A stretch of DNA of 64,000 nt from Linum tenue (Eukaryota; Streptophyta; Magnoliopsida; Malpighiales; Linaceae), in the NCBI GenBank assembly GCA_946122785.1, contig CAMGYJ010000010.1, positions 12,685,467-12,749,466 on the forward strand, written 5' to 3'. This document shows, one piece after another, positions 23,794-34,433 of the stretch; position 1 is the first letter of the stretch; each line of letters starts with the position of its first letter. Made by a program: the position numbers and the translations under genes. The notes beneath the pieces were generated by a model. That model had not been told where the DNA came from, did not search any database, and saw nothing but the letters and a program-made list of their open reading frames with translations.

Positions 23794-24413
23794 GTTAGTC
23801 TATACCATATAAAAAATGGTTCAATTTTTTTTGTTAGAAAAATATACCAAGTGGATATCATTTTGAAGAGCACAATTAATCGGTTCTAACTGTGCAAAAT
23901 TTTTTTTTTGACTTAAAACAAGTGAGAAATCATCCATCAAAGATTAAGGAACGGAAAATTAAAGGTTTTCGAGAAGAGAGAAGGATGTTGATGTCATACT
24001 GATGTGGACGGGTTATTTATGGTTACTCACCATAAGGTTACTGACCTGATCCGTCCACTCAGTTAGGAATAGTTTGTTTGTTGTAATTGAATCATGAATA
24101 TCGTAGTTAAATTTCAAATTTGATATATTTACTCCAATCTTGTTGTTTATTGATGAGTGTCGTCGATGAATTTAATCTTTTTCGGATGCAAATGTTGGGA
24201 TTTGGTTAAAGAGCCACAATGCAAACAAATGCATTATTAATATATCATAAAATCTACGACGTGGACAATAAACTCCTTAAATTCATTATACATAAAATTC
24301 AACATAAATATGAAAATTTCATTTGACCAAAATTCTCAGTAAATTTTTGTTTTGGTAAATTAGAAAGAAAACAGACAATTCAACACATATCAACACGGGA
24401 CCTAATTAATGAA
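23794..24413. other. Intergenic, 3' flank of peroxidase gene 1
   Basis: No gene seen. It should hold the 3' UTR of the minus-strand peroxidase. The A/T-rich stretch 24230-24400 contains several AATAAA-like words on the minus strand, but a specific poly-A site cannot be chosen. Confidence 0.5.
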
Positions 24414-25614
24414 TCAATTAATCTTGCGGCAGTCGCTTTCAATCTCCCCATTAGTCCCAGTCAGCGGCTGCATATTCCCCATCTTAACCATCGCCGCCGC
24501 GAAATCCGCCGCGAACCTCTGCGGGCTGGTGCTGTACAGCCTCACCAGAGCGTCGCTGGCCGCGCTGCCGCCTCCGAACAGCTCCTGATCGGAGTGGAGA
24601 AGCCCTCTGTTCCGGAGCAGCGCGTCAAAGTACTGCGTGTCGAATCCCGCCGGAGTCCGGTCCATCGGCTGCAAGTTGTCGTCGCCTCCCGTCGGCGGGC
24701 AGGCTCGCTGCAAGGAGGCGGCTAAGTTGGTCTGGATGTTGGTGTCATTGAAGATGCGGTTGCGGAACGTGGTGCAGCGAGCGAGCCCGATTGTGTGGCC
24801 GCCGGAGAGCGCCACCAGGGCCGTGAGGTCGAGCCCGTGGGCCTGGAAGCTGGCGAGGAGCTGTGGGAAGCTGAAGAATGGCGCCGGCAGGTTGTTGTTG
24901 GCGGCGTTGAGGCTGGCGGTTGTGGCGTCTCTTCTGCCGAGTAGAACTGAGTACGTGAAGCTTGGACCCCCCAACTGCATGTATGTATAGCACCATTTTT
25001 TAGGTCATTATAAGTTTTATTCATTAATAAATTAATAAATAGGGATCGTGAGTACGTGAGAGAGAGGATAAATGCTCACGATAGAGACAGAATCGCGAGC
25101 AGCAACAGCTAAGATGTCGGCGCAGGAGACAATGCTCCTCCTGCATATTTTGTCAAGTTCCGTCTTGATTTTATCAACCACATCATACCCTCTAACGGAG
25201 TTGAAGTTGGGACCCGCGGTTTTCTCCCCTGTAAAATTTGATGTGTCATCCAGAAGAATCGATCCATCGCACCCCTAGAAAATTCATAGCAATTACACTC
25301 TCGAATTTTACATCACTCAAATATATATATATGCATATTCCATCATGATCGATAACTTGAGTTATTTGGAAAGATCTGAGTACGCATACATTGACGAAGC
25401 AGTCATGGAAGTGCATGCGAAGGAGTGATGCACCCATGCGGGGCTCATCGTTGATTGCCTGGTTGACAATCCTTCTGATCGTGGGTAACGCCTGAGGGCA
25501 AATTGAAGTATAGAAGTCTGGGGTGAGTTGTGCAAGCACAGTTGGACCTGGGATCAGAAGTGCGGCTGCTGCTATGGTGTACAAGAACAAAGCTTGCGGA
25601 GAAGCTGAAGCCAT
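24414..25614 (-). CDS. Class III (secretory) peroxidase, gene 1
   Basis: Three exons by GT-AG junctions: 25614-25390, 25274-25080 and 24974-24414, giving 326 aa, the usual family length. Residues 1 to about 28 are a hydrophobic signal peptide ending near [10 protein letters not shown]. The distal heme region [17 protein letters not shown] closes exon 1; exon 2 opens [20 protein letters not shown] and contains [14 protein letters not shown]. Exon 3 has [17 protein letters not shown] and the proximal-His block [15 protein letters not shown]. The expected Cys residues are present. Such enzymes oxidise phenolics with H2O2 in the cell wall or vacuole (lignification, defence, auxin turnover); the substrate cannot be told from sequence. 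There are no stops or frameshifts. The structure matches the gene at 59325-60905. Confidence 0.95.
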
Positions 25615-25681
25615 TGGTTAATAGGCTTGTGTTGCGGAGATTGAATGAGGAGACACAAGACTATCTCAAACTAGGTGTGTG

Positions 25682-25689
25682 TTTATATA
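25682..25689 (-). promoter_or_regulatory. TATA box of peroxidase gene 1
   Basis: The minus strand reads TATATAAA 68 bp upstream of the ATG, a normal TATA position for a short 5' UTR. Just upstream is a run of GCTA repeats (agctagctagctagct). Confidence 0.65.
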
Positions 25690-26472
25690 CAGGTGCTAGC
25701 TAGCTAGCTAGCTGCTACCACAGGAACATCTTAGATTCCTTTGATGCATGCTCGTGGCCGTTGACATCAACAGAGTGGTGTTTAATATTATGGGAAGACT
25801 AATTATTCTATGTCGGGTAAAGCAAATTGGACAGATTAACTAATTGATATCATTAAGTTCGTTGTCAACTAAGAATGAGGATCACCTACCTAGTACTTAA
25901 TAGTGAAACGGGTCATAGTTGTAATAATTAAGACAATAGTCGAGTAATTCGAGTGCTTGGGATATGATGTAATTATTGCCTAGTTAAATGTTTTCTTCTG
26001 TATATTGAATGATTGCTCGCATTAGTGCGATTGTTGATACAAGATATGTACAATATGCAAATTATTATTCGTAAGTTGTGGTCTCCAACATATCGATGTT
26101 AGTAAGGAACTAAGGATTTAAATTGGTAGTCCTTCCAACCTAAACAAGTTGGGGTTCATACTTGAGTAGAAATAACAAAAATATCCATCGAAATAAAAAA
26201 GTAAGAACTCCTAACAAAATGAATTACACACGAGTATGAATAAAATCTAAATCTGAATATTATCAATAATGGATGGTCCTAATACTTATCTCTCTATCCA
26301 ACCTAAACCTGCCGATGTATAAGTTTTTCCTATAAATATCTCCATTCTTTCTCCCACCATCTTCCACATTCGTAGTATATATATAACAAACTTAATTATG
26401 AACCGGTGATTCTTTTTATATTTCTCTTAGTGTTGTGATTTATTTTTATACTTCTGATTTATGTAATGTAAA
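25690..26472. other. Upstream region of peroxidase gene 1
   Basis: Promoter-proximal and intergenic AT-rich sequence with no ORF. Nothing beyond the GCTA repeat near 25695-25715 was recognised. Confidence 0.5.
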
Positions 26473-26570
26473 TGTAAGGAAGTGGTTAAGCACCATACAC
26501 GGGCCTGTATAAGATCCAGCATAATCTTCTCCCAATAACTCGAGTTATTGGGACCAACTGGTTTATGACA
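26473..26570 (+). repeat. TRIM 5' LTR (98 bp)
   Basis: Begins TG and ends CA. It contains the palindrome ataactcgagttat. The primer-binding site follows at 26571-26582. Confidence 0.9.
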
Positions 26571-26660
26571 TGGTATCAGAGCTGATTGTCCGTGAGGTCA
26601 CGTGTTCAAGTCCTCACGACCCCCATTATTAACCGTTGTCTTTCAAGCACATGGTATGGC

Positions 26661-26947
26661 TGTTAGACATATCGATATAGAAACGAAATACGATGAGACA
26701 CTGATTTACGTGGTATCCCTGAAATATTCAGGACTAATCCACGGGAGAGTTTCAACACTCTCCGAGCTATCTTCTGTAATTCCTTAACCCGTCCAAGTGA
26801 TACAATTACAATATATACTGCCAAGCTAGGAGAAACCCTACTCGGCCAACCTATTCCTATGTACAGCCACAATAAGAAAAGCCCAATGATCAACGTGAGT
26901 TCTGCATGTACATGGGCCACTAATGTGGGCTAACATATGCTCTAACA
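26661..26947 (-). repeat. Copia 3' LTR
   Basis: 287 bp with TG...CA ends. The polyprotein stop codon (26942) lies just inside this LTR. Confidence 0.95.
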
Positions 26948-29900
26948 GCCTCCCCCAAATTGATGCTGATCTCGAAGCATCAATTTGCTAGCTAAAAACC
27001 AGTGACGACTCGTAGTAAAGGACTTGGTGAGCAAATCCGCCACCTGTTCTTCCGTAGGAATATAGCGTAATTGTATCGTACCAGCACGAACCAGGTCACG
27101 AATATAGTGAATGTGAACCTCAATGTGCTTCGTGCGGTTGTGTAGGACGGGATTAACAGCAATCTGAATTGCACTGGTGTTATCCACGTGCAAGACCATA
27201 GGAGAAGGAATGTGAACACCAAGATCACCCAGTAGACGATGCAACCACTCCATCTCAGACCCAGCATCAGACATAGCACGATATTCAGCCTCCGTGGACG
27301 ATTTGGAGACCTTGTCTTGCTTCTTACACTTCCACGAGATGAAGGCATCGCCTAACTGAACACACCAGCCGGTCGTGGACCGGCGGGTATCAATACAGCC
27401 TGCATAATCAGAATCAGAGTAAGCTCGTAAGCATAAATCACCAGAGGATGGTAGCAACAAACCCACATCACGCGTCCCTTGAAGATAGCGGAGAATTCGA
27501 TGAACAGCAGCCATGTGATCCACCCGAGGAGCAGCCATGAACTGGCTGACCAGCTGCACTGCATAAGCTATATCCGGGCGAGTAGCTACGAGGTAGATGA
27601 GACTACCTACAATGCTCCGGTAGACTCGACTATCAGCCAGCAGCTCACCAGAATCAGTCCCCAGCTTAAGATTAAGCTCGATGGGTGTACGAACTGGCCG
27701 ACAATCACCAAAGCGATGTTCTTCAAGTAGATCATTAACGTACTTATGCTGGCTAAGAAGAATGCCACGATCAGACCTGTGAACTTCAATTCCAAGAAAA
27801 TATGAAAGAGAACCGAGATCTTTAAGACTGAAGGCCGCTCGGAGATTAGTCTTAAGCTCCGCAATACCAATATCATCATCACCCGTGACGATCATGTCAT
27901 CAACATAAATCAGCAAGACAACACGGCCACGAGAAGTGGTCTGGGTGAATAACGATGGATCATTTTGACTCTGCTGAAACCCGAAACTCAGAATGGTATG
28001 CTGGAATTTCTCGAACCAAGCCCGTGGAGCCTGCTTCAAGCCATATAAGGAGCGATGAAGAAGACAAACCTGCCCTGGGGAGCCGTGAGGATAGCCAGGT
28101 GGAATCTCCATATAAACCACCTCCTTCAAGTCACCGTGAAGAAATGCATTTTTGATGTCGAGCTGGTAAAGCGGCCAGTTGCGCAGGGCAGCAACCGCCA
28201 GTAAGGCTCGGACTGTTTGCATCTTGGCCACAGGTGCAAACGTTTCATCAAAGTCGATCCCGTACTCCTGTGTAAATCCCTGTGCCACAACCCGGGCTTT
28301 GTGTCGTTCAAGACTGCCATCCGGGTGAAACTTGAGATTATATAACCAACGACAGCCGACAACCGGGACGTCGGGTGGAGGACGATCAACTATCGTCCAA
28401 GTATGATTAGCATCAAGTGCATTAAACTCTTCCGTCATGGCAGCGTCCCAATCCGGATTACCCTTGGCCTGTGAATACCTCGTGGGAATGGGAATGGAGT
28501 CGACGGCATGGGCCACAAAGTCGCCAAACCGAGCAGGCGGCTGGCCAAAGTTAGCTCGGCGGGAATGGCGGGGAACAGCAGGCGGTGTAGGTGCCTCGGA
28601 GGATGAAGTAGAGCTGGGTGGAATAGAGGACCCGTGCGACGCGGGCGATGCGGAAGAGTGATCAGTGGACTGCAAGGACGAGGAGGAGCTGGCGCTCGTT
28701 GGCGACGTTGGCGCGGAGTCCAGCTGCATGGACGATGATGGCGTGGGGGGAGGCATCTCGGGAGGGAGATCAGCACCATCATAATCAATGTCTTCACCAA
28801 AGGAAGGCAAATGAGTCGAGGAGAACAGGAAGGAAACTGACTCGGAAGATGATGACGCATAAAACATGACATTTTCAAAGAAGACGACATGACACGCTAT
28901 ACGAATGCGACCTAGAGAGGGGTCATAACACAAATAACCCTTGTGAATGTCACTATAACCTAAGAAAGCACAACGGGCAGTTTTAGAGGAGAGTTTATGA
29001 CGCTCACGACGGGGAAGAAGAACAAAACATAAGCACGCAAACACACGCAGACGAGAGTAGTCAGGATGAGTGCCATAAAGAGCAAAATGAGGACTCTGGT
29101 TGTTTAAAACAGGAGTTACTTGGTAATTGATCAAACGAACAGCAGTAGAAACTGTCTCAGGCCAAAACCGAGTAGGGACGGAGGAGGCAATAAGCAGAGC
29201 ACGAGTCAACTCTACGGAATGACGATTTTTCCTCTCCACTACGCCATTCTGTTGCGATACTCCAGGGCATGACTGTTGGCACAGAATGCCATGCGCCTTG
29301 TAGTATGTAAGCAACGGAGTTGAACTAAATTCACCGCCGGGATCGGATCTAAGAATCTTCACATTTTTGCCAAATTGAGTTCTAATCATGGTCAAAAACT
29401 CAATAGCTACCTCATATAAGTCAGACTTGAGGTGGAGAAAATAGACCCAGGTATAACATGTAGCATGGTCAATGAACAGTGCAAAATACTTGTAACCATT
29501 TCGTGACGTTATGGGAGAAGGGCCCCATAAATCAGTGTGAATCAAATGGAATGGTTCGGTGATGACCGTGCTACTGGAGGGAAACGATATACTCTTGGCC
29601 TTTGCCTCAACACAACTAGAACAGGGCAATGCAGATGAACAAGCAACCGATTTATTACCAAGCAACTGCTGTTTAAACATCAAATGTAATCGACTCGAGT
29701 TTGGGTGACCTAACCGATTGTGCCAAAGATTCCAAGTACTATCCGACTGACTAGAAAAAACAACAGGAGAGCTCGAGAGAGGTGGAGAACGAGACACACT
29801 AGACACCTGGGGAACCGACAATGACTCAGAAGGAGATAGACAGCCTCGACTCGAAAGCTCTTCCAACGTAAAGGTGCGACCCTTGTTACTCCCTCTTCCG

Positions 29901-31270
29901 ATCAGCCTCCCCGTCGTCAGATCCTGCACAAAACACCCAGAAGGTGCGAACACAACCGAGCAATTATCATCAATCAACTGGCCCACTGAAACGAGGTTAG
30001 GGTGGAGCTTAGGAACATGAAGCACATCGTTCAATTTAACTTGTGGCTGATGAACAGACCCAACACCTGTAACTGAAATATGTGCCCCGTTGGCCACTTG
30101 TAGTTGCAGATTATTAACCGGTTGAACATGACGTAGAGACATAGAATCACTTGTCATGTGATTAAAACAAGCAGAGTCTAGGAGCCAAGGTTTAGCTTTA
30201 CCTGAGACTTGTAGTGCAGCAAACGCGGAATTAATGGCGACAGGCAGGGACTTTTGAAGGGCAGAGTTAATGAGCTTCTCAATATCCACAGAGAGGGCTG
30301 GGGATGACGTCTCAACCGGCTGGACAGCAAAGGAAGTGGGAGCAGGACGTGATGGAGCGGTCTCATTGCGACCAGGAGAAGCTACATATTGTTGCCGGCG
30401 TTGCAGGGTGCGGCACTCACTAATTATATGGCCTGATCGCTTACAATATACGCAAAAATTGCGTTTCTTGCAGTGCTTTTGCACGTGCCCTTTCTCGTCA
30501 CAGAAGCTACAAGTCAGCTCCGTTGACGCAGGCCGTCGCTGGAATTGGGGCCGAGTTGCAGCATAGGCCGAGGGTTCTTCAGCTGCACGAGTGTCGACCG
30601 AGAACACGGCCTCACTGGCGCCAGGGCGGATGTCGATCTTCTCTTGGGTCCGAAGACGGGTTTCCTCTTGCAGAAGGCGGCCGACAACCCCATCAAACTT
30701 GAGGTCATCACGGTTGAGCAGGGAGGATCGAACGGATTCAAACTCAGGTCTTAGCTTCATCAGAAATCGCAGCAATCGGGATTGGTTTCGTTCGGCACGA
30801 ACATCTTCAGAGATTGCGGCAGACCGCAAGGTCGCGAGCAGAAGGTCTTCCTCAGTCCAAAGCCGGACCGAGGCATTGTAATATGTGGCAATATCCATGT
30901 CACCTTGCCTCAATGCAGCCAATTCAGTTTCAATCTCAAATTGGCGAGCTGTGTTTGACGTTGTGTATGTTGCGCGGAGGTGAGTCCACATCTCGGCGGC
31001 GGTAGTGAATAAACGGAGACCCAGCATGATGGAAGGGTCGATTGATCCCAGAAGCCAGGTCTTCACCCTAGCATTGTTCATATTCCAACGTTCCAAAGCC
31101 TGCTCAGTAGCAGGAGATACAATCGGCTGCGGAGAAGTTCCTTCAAGGATCGGAAGGAGACCCTTGCCTTCAACAAAGATGCGGAATTGAAATTCCCACA
31201 CCGCATAGTTCTTCGAATCAAGACGAACACCGAGGCGATCAGAATCGCCGGCAGATGGCTCTGATACCAT
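26942..31270 (-). CDS. Copia Gag-Pol polyprotein (single ORF, about 1442 aa)
   Basis: An uninterrupted frame whose likely start is ATG at 31270; an in-frame ATG at 31279 lies inside the LTR. Order: gag with the UBN2-like region; two zinc knuckles CSFCDEKGHVQKHC and CVYCKRSGHIISEC (about residues 255-295); protease WLLDSACFNHMTSD (about 375). Integrase zinc region HNRLGHPNSSRLH...CSSC is followed by the catalytic core IHTDLWGPSP, LRSDPGGEF and QQNGVVERKNRH (D, D, E). RT has FLHGDLKEVVYMEIPPG and LLIYVDDMIVTG; RNase H has AYSDSDYAGC and SSTEAEYRAM. All catalytic residues I can check are present, so it may be autonomous. The start codon overlaps the primer-binding sequence. Confidence 0.95.
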   Translation of the reverse strand: MVSEPSAGDSDRLGVRLDSKNYAVWEFQFRIFVEGKGLLPILEGTSPQPIVSPATEQALERWNMNNARVKTWLLGSIDPSIMLGLRLFTTAAEMWTHLRATYTTSNTARQFEIETELAALRQGDMDIATYYNASVRLWTEEDLLLATLRSAAISEDVRAERNQSRLLRFLMKLRPEFESVRSSLLNRDDLKFDGVVGRLLQEETRLRTQEKIDIRPGASEAVFSVDTRAAEEPSAYAATRPQFQRRPASTELTCSFCDEKGHVQKHCKKRNFCVYCKRSGHIISECRTLQRRQQYVASPGRNETAPSRPAPTSFAVQPVETSSPALSVDIEKLINSALQKSLPVAINSAFAALQVSGKAKPWLLDSACFNHMTSDSMSLRHVQPVNNLQLQVANGAHISVTGVGSVHQPQVKLNDVLHVPKLHPNLVSVGQLIDDNCSVVFAPSGCFVQDLTTGRLIGRGSNKGRTFTLEELSSRGCLSPSESLSVPQVSSVSRSPPLSSSPVVFSSQSDSTWNLWHNRLGHPNSSRLHLMFKQQLLGNKSVACSSALPCSSCVEAKAKSISFPSSSTVITEPFHLIHTDLWGPSPITSRNGYKYFALFIDHATCYTWVYFLHLKSDLYEVAIEFLTMIRTQFGKNVKILRSDPGGEFSSTPLLTYYKAHGILCQQSCPGVSQQNGVVERKNRHSVELTRALLIASSVPTRFWPETVSTAVRLINYQVTPVLNNQSPHFALYGTHPDYSRLRVFACLCFVLLPRRERHKLSSKTARCAFLGYSDIHKGYLCYDPSLGRIRIACHVVFFENVMFYASSSSESVSFLFSSTHLPSFGEDIDYDGADLPPEMPPPTPSSSMQLDSAPTSPTSASSSSSLQSTDHSSASPASHGSSIPPSSTSSSEAPTPPAVPRHSRRANFGQPPARFGDFVAHAVDSIPIPTRYSQAKGNPDWDAAMTEEFNALDANHTWTIVDRPPPDVPVVGCRWLYNLKFHPDGSLERHKARVVAQGFTQEYGIDFDETFAPVAKMQTVRALLAVAALRNWPLYQLDIKNAFLHGDLKEVVYMEIPPGYPHGSPGQVCLLHRSLYGLKQAPRAWFEKFQHTILSFGFQQSQNDPSLFTQTTSRGRVVLLIYVDDMIVTGDDDIGIAELKTNLRAAFSLKDLGSLSYFLGIEVHRSDRGILLSQHKYVNDLLEEHRFGDCRPVRTPIELNLKLGTDSGELLADSRVYRSIVGSLIYLVATRPDIAYAVQLVSQFMAAPRVDHMAAVHRILRYLQGTRDVGLLLPSSGDLCLRAYSDSDYAGCIDTRRSTTGWCVQLGDAFISWKCKKQDKVSKSSTEAEYRAMSDAGSEMEWLHRLLGDLGVHIPSPMVLHVDNTSAIQIAVNPVLHNRTKHIEVHIHYIRDLVRAGTIQLRYIPTEEQVADLLTKSFTTSRHWFLASKLMLRDQHQFGGGC

Positions 31271-31556
31271 GTTAGACATATCGATATAGAAACGAAATAC
31301 GATGAGACACTGATTTACGTGGTATCCCTGAAATATTCAGGACTAATCCACGGGAGAGTTTCAACACTCTCCGAGCTATCTTCTGTAATTCCTTAACCCG
31401 TCCAAGTGATACAATTACAATATATACTGCCAAGCTAGGAGAAACCCTACTCGGCCAACCTATTCCTACGTACAGCCACAATAAGAAAAGCCCAATGATC
31501 AACGTGAGTTCTGCATGTACATGGGCCACTAATGTGGGCTAACATATGCTCTAACA
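31270..31556 (-). repeat. Copia 5' LTR
   Basis: 287 bp, TG...CA ends, 286 of 287 positions identical to the 3' LTR. The primer-binding site is at 31257-31269 on the minus strand. Confidence 0.95.
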
Positions 31557-31611
31557 ATGGCGGGCCTGTGCAAACTTCAAGCCCATGAGTCGGCTTTCGT
31601 TTGAGGGGGCG

Positions 31612-31709
31612 TGTAAGGAAGTGGTTAAGCACCACACACGGGCCTGTATAAGATCCAGCATAACCTTCTCCCAACAACTCGAGTTATTGGGACCAACTGG
31701 TTTATAACA
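31612..31709 (+). repeat. TRIM 3' LTR (98 bp)
   Basis: Matches the 5' LTR at 94 of 98 positions; preceded by the polypurine tract ending at 31611. Confidence 0.9.
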
Positions 31710-31714
31710 GTAAA

Positions 31715-32017
31715 TTTACTTGTAATGAGCAATACATTAGTTGAGATGATAGAAAAACTACTATAGTTGGATAAAACTCAAACTAATAAACATAGGGCAA
31801 CATATATCACCTTTGTGTGGATATAAATATGGATTATTGATAAAGTCTGAACTTGTTAAAATAAGGGTTTGGTTATAATACAAAATCTCTTTATTATGTG
31901 GTGCTATAAAATCACATATGGATTTCCATCAAAAAAATAAAAATAAAACGATGACTGACATAAGAGCGGGTGTAATCTAAGGTCATCTTTTCAAAGTGAT
32001 AATGAGAGAAAATAGTG
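31715..32017. other. AT-rich spacer
   Basis: No ORF or repeat recognised between the TRIM element and the hAT MITE. Confidence 0.5.
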
Positions 32018-32025
32018 GTTTAGGA

Positions 32026-32731
32026 TGGGGCTGGGATGCGGGCGGATCATCCGCGGTTTTGGACCGACCCACCCGCATTTGACCCGAATTTCGTTAAGTG
32101 GGTGGGTCTGTGGGTGGGTGACGGGTTGCGCTGGGAGCCATCCGCCGGTGGTGGGTGGGTTGTGGGTGAGTGTGCGGGTGACCCGCTCAACCCAACAGCA
32201 AAAAGATCAAAGTCGTTGGCGCTAGAGAGAGGAGAGTGGAGAAGTTAGATATAAACTCGGACTGCTAGCTCCTGGAGTTTGAACCTCAAAGCCAACCTTC
32301 CAAATAGAGATCCCCTCTTATTCCCTTCACTTTTTCCTCTAATTCTTCTGCCTAGATCACCACTCTTTCCTTTGTGGAATTATTTTCCTTAGTTTCTTGC
32401 ACCTAATAATCGTCTCAATCTGTAGAAAACTCTTTCATAATAGAATTTCTATCCAATTTAAGAACTAATTCGACATTTTTCGCCCTATTTCAACTTCTTG
32501 TTTCCCTCGATGATTCTCTTCACCTATTATCATGTCAAGTTGACTCCTTTATATTATATACATTGTGATGTGGGTGAACCCACAAACCCACCCGCATCAT
32601 CCACCATCCGCCCGACCCAACCCGAGACTAAATGTGGGTGGGTGGTGGGTTAAAAATTATCAATCCGTTTAAGCGCGGGTGGGTGCATTTTATGATCAAA
32701 ATCCACCCGACCCACCCAATGCCCACCCCTA
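32026..32731. mobile_element. hAT-type MITE, 706 bp
   Basis: A perfect 8-bp target duplication gtttagga flanks it (32018-32025 and 32732-32739). The left end is tggggctgggatgcggg; the reverse-complemented right end is taggggtgggcattggg. Both subterminal regions are loaded with gggtgggt / acccaccc words. It belongs with the element at 246-999 by terminus and composition. The interior (32230-32560) is C/T-rich without coding potential. Confidence 0.85.
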
Positions 32732-32739
32732 GTTTAGGA

Positions 32740-33787
32740 GATAATTATGTAGAATTTTTGGGGTAGCGTGAATGTCTAGGTGACATTTAGGAGACTTTTC
32801 AAATCTATTAAGAATCTTCAACAAATCATATCTTATTTGCTTTTTGGATTTAAAAAAGGTATGAAGAGAAATCAGGTTTTTTGTGTTGAACAAAATGATA
32901 TACATTTTGATTTTTTTTGGATAAAAAAATATTCACGTCATCTTACCATTGTCATATCATAATATTATTAGTATAGTTACATTGGGATATAACAGTGATA
33001 TGATGGTATTGTTAGTCTTACCATAGTAGTGAGATCATTATATGACAAGCGTGAGATGAATTTATGAAGTCTTATCATAATGATATGACCTATAATGTTG
33101 GTATGATAGTCGTGAGATGGTATGAAAATTTTATATTGACCATAGAAAAAATTGATGTAATCATACCACTATCATAATATCCGGATATGAAAGTGGTATG
33201 ATAATATAATATATTTTACTATAGTGGTAAGATTATAATACGACAGTGATAAGATGATAACACGTGTTTTTCAAGAGATAATTATTTTTTGCTCAAAATA
33301 TTTACAAATGAATATTGTGTAAATCATAATTAATGAGTTCTTTCTATCCTAAAATTTAAATTGAATTAAAATGAAGATAAGTCATCATATCGCTGACATA
33401 TCATGATATGATAGAGATAATATTACTACCAACAACTGTTTTTTAGACTTATTTTTTATTTTGCTCAAAATATATCAAAATGTGTTACTATGACTTGAAG
33501 ACAGATTATAACTATCATCGACTAGAAGTCACAAAAGTCATAGGGGTCTCACTAATTAGGTTAGACTTTTATTTTTCAGGTTGGATTAGATTAGACTGTC
33601 TTAAGAAGATAATATATATATTTTATTGATTTCTATAATATGTATCTATTCAAGTATATTTTATTGATTTCTATAACACACCAGATTTTTACTTTCTTTA
33701 TGTAATCCGTTCCACTCTTGTCGCCCCTACCTCTGAGCTCATGCATCCTTGAATACCAAACCCAATGACCCTTGAATAATAAACTTT
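32740..33787. other. AT-rich stretch with degenerate short repeats
   Basis: Between 32930 and 33430 words such as catatgat, tatgatag and gtgagatgg recur in loose spacing, an eroded tandem array. attttattgatttctataa occurs twice (about 33619 and 33658). No gene. Confidence 0.5.

Positions 33788-33788
<1 letters not shown>

Positions 33789-33850
<62 letters not shown>
33789..33850. repeat. (TAA)n microsatellite
   Basis: About 20 uninterrupted trinucleotide units. The Tyr-rich open frame across it is a translation artefact. Confidence 0.95.
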
Positions 33851-33851
<1 letters not shown>

Positions 33852-33852
<1 letters not shown>

Positions 33853-34433
33853 GTAAGTCTGGGGCTATTTCATTGGTAGACGATGTAACAGTTATAGGAG
33901 TATATGGGCTATAATTTAAACGTTGACCCAACTGGTGGAGGAAATGCCTCTGGCCTGCTAATAACTGTTGGGTATGTGATCAGGTTCATCTAACAGCCGC
34001 CTAGCTAGCTAGCTAACATTCGACATCCTCCAATAAGATTGGAGCTAGCCAACTGGCATGCTCCCTAACTATAAGTACAGGAACCATATATATAAGATAG
34101 ATCGAGTGAAAACATTTAAAGTTCGTAGAAGTGAGCCTGTCCCCAAGTCAACACACGCCATTGTTAGCTAGGCTTTCCTTTTTGTAACTAACCCGAATGT
34201 CTCCCGATAAACAATGGTTAGTACATTTAAGGTCACATATATGCCATTATTGTCGTTACATGCACATTTCATATTGCTTTTCTATCATTAGAAACTTTAA
34301 ATTCACTTCGGATGGAGGGTTAAGAAGACTACCAAACGACCATTGCAAATGGTAACTCTTTTGTTTATCTTGTAATCGAGTCATTTGTACCTTACCTTTT
34401 GGTCTTCCCTTAGCAAAATATATATATATATAT
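33852..34433. other. Intergenic stretch
   Basis: No gene seen. It contains a GCTA run (ctagctagctagctaac near 34000) and a short TA run at 34419-34433 that borders the large inverted-repeat block. Confidence 0.5.

Larger units (their letters stand above)
26661..31556 (-). mobile_element. Ty1/Copia retrotransposon, young and apparently intact
   Basis: Length 4896 bp, with 287-bp LTRs at 26661-26947 and 31270-31556 that differ at a single position (ctatgtac versus ctacgtac). A perfect 5-bp target duplication atggc flanks it (26656-26660 and 31557-31561). On the minus strand, the primer-binding site TGGTATCAGAGCC (31269-31257) follows the 5' LTR, and the polypurine tract TTTGGGGGAGGC precedes the 3' LTR. 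One uninterrupted ORF fills the interior. The near-identical LTRs point to a recent insertion. Confidence 0.95.
26473..31709 (+). mobile_element. TRIM element (336 bp) split by a Copia insertion
   Basis: Two 98-bp direct repeats, 26473-26570 and 31612-31709, start TGTAAGGAAG and end in ACA, and differ at 4 positions. They are flanked by a perfect 5-bp target duplication gtaaa (26468-26472 and 31710-31714). Directly after the first repeat is TGGTATCAGAGC, the initiator tRNA-Met primer-binding site. Directly before the second is a polypurine tract, tttgagggggcg. The internal region has no coding capacity. Excising the Copia element gives 336 bp, typical of terminal-repeat retrotransposons in miniature. 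Confidence 0.9.

Noticed and set aside
24000..24060. Short inverted words (gtggacgg / ccgtccac) considered as a hairpin or terminator
   Set aside because: Only 8-bp arms with a long loop; expected by chance and not meaningful in a plant gene flank.
33698..33931. Open frame with a long Tyr run (minus)
   Set aside because: Translation of the (TAA)n microsatellite.
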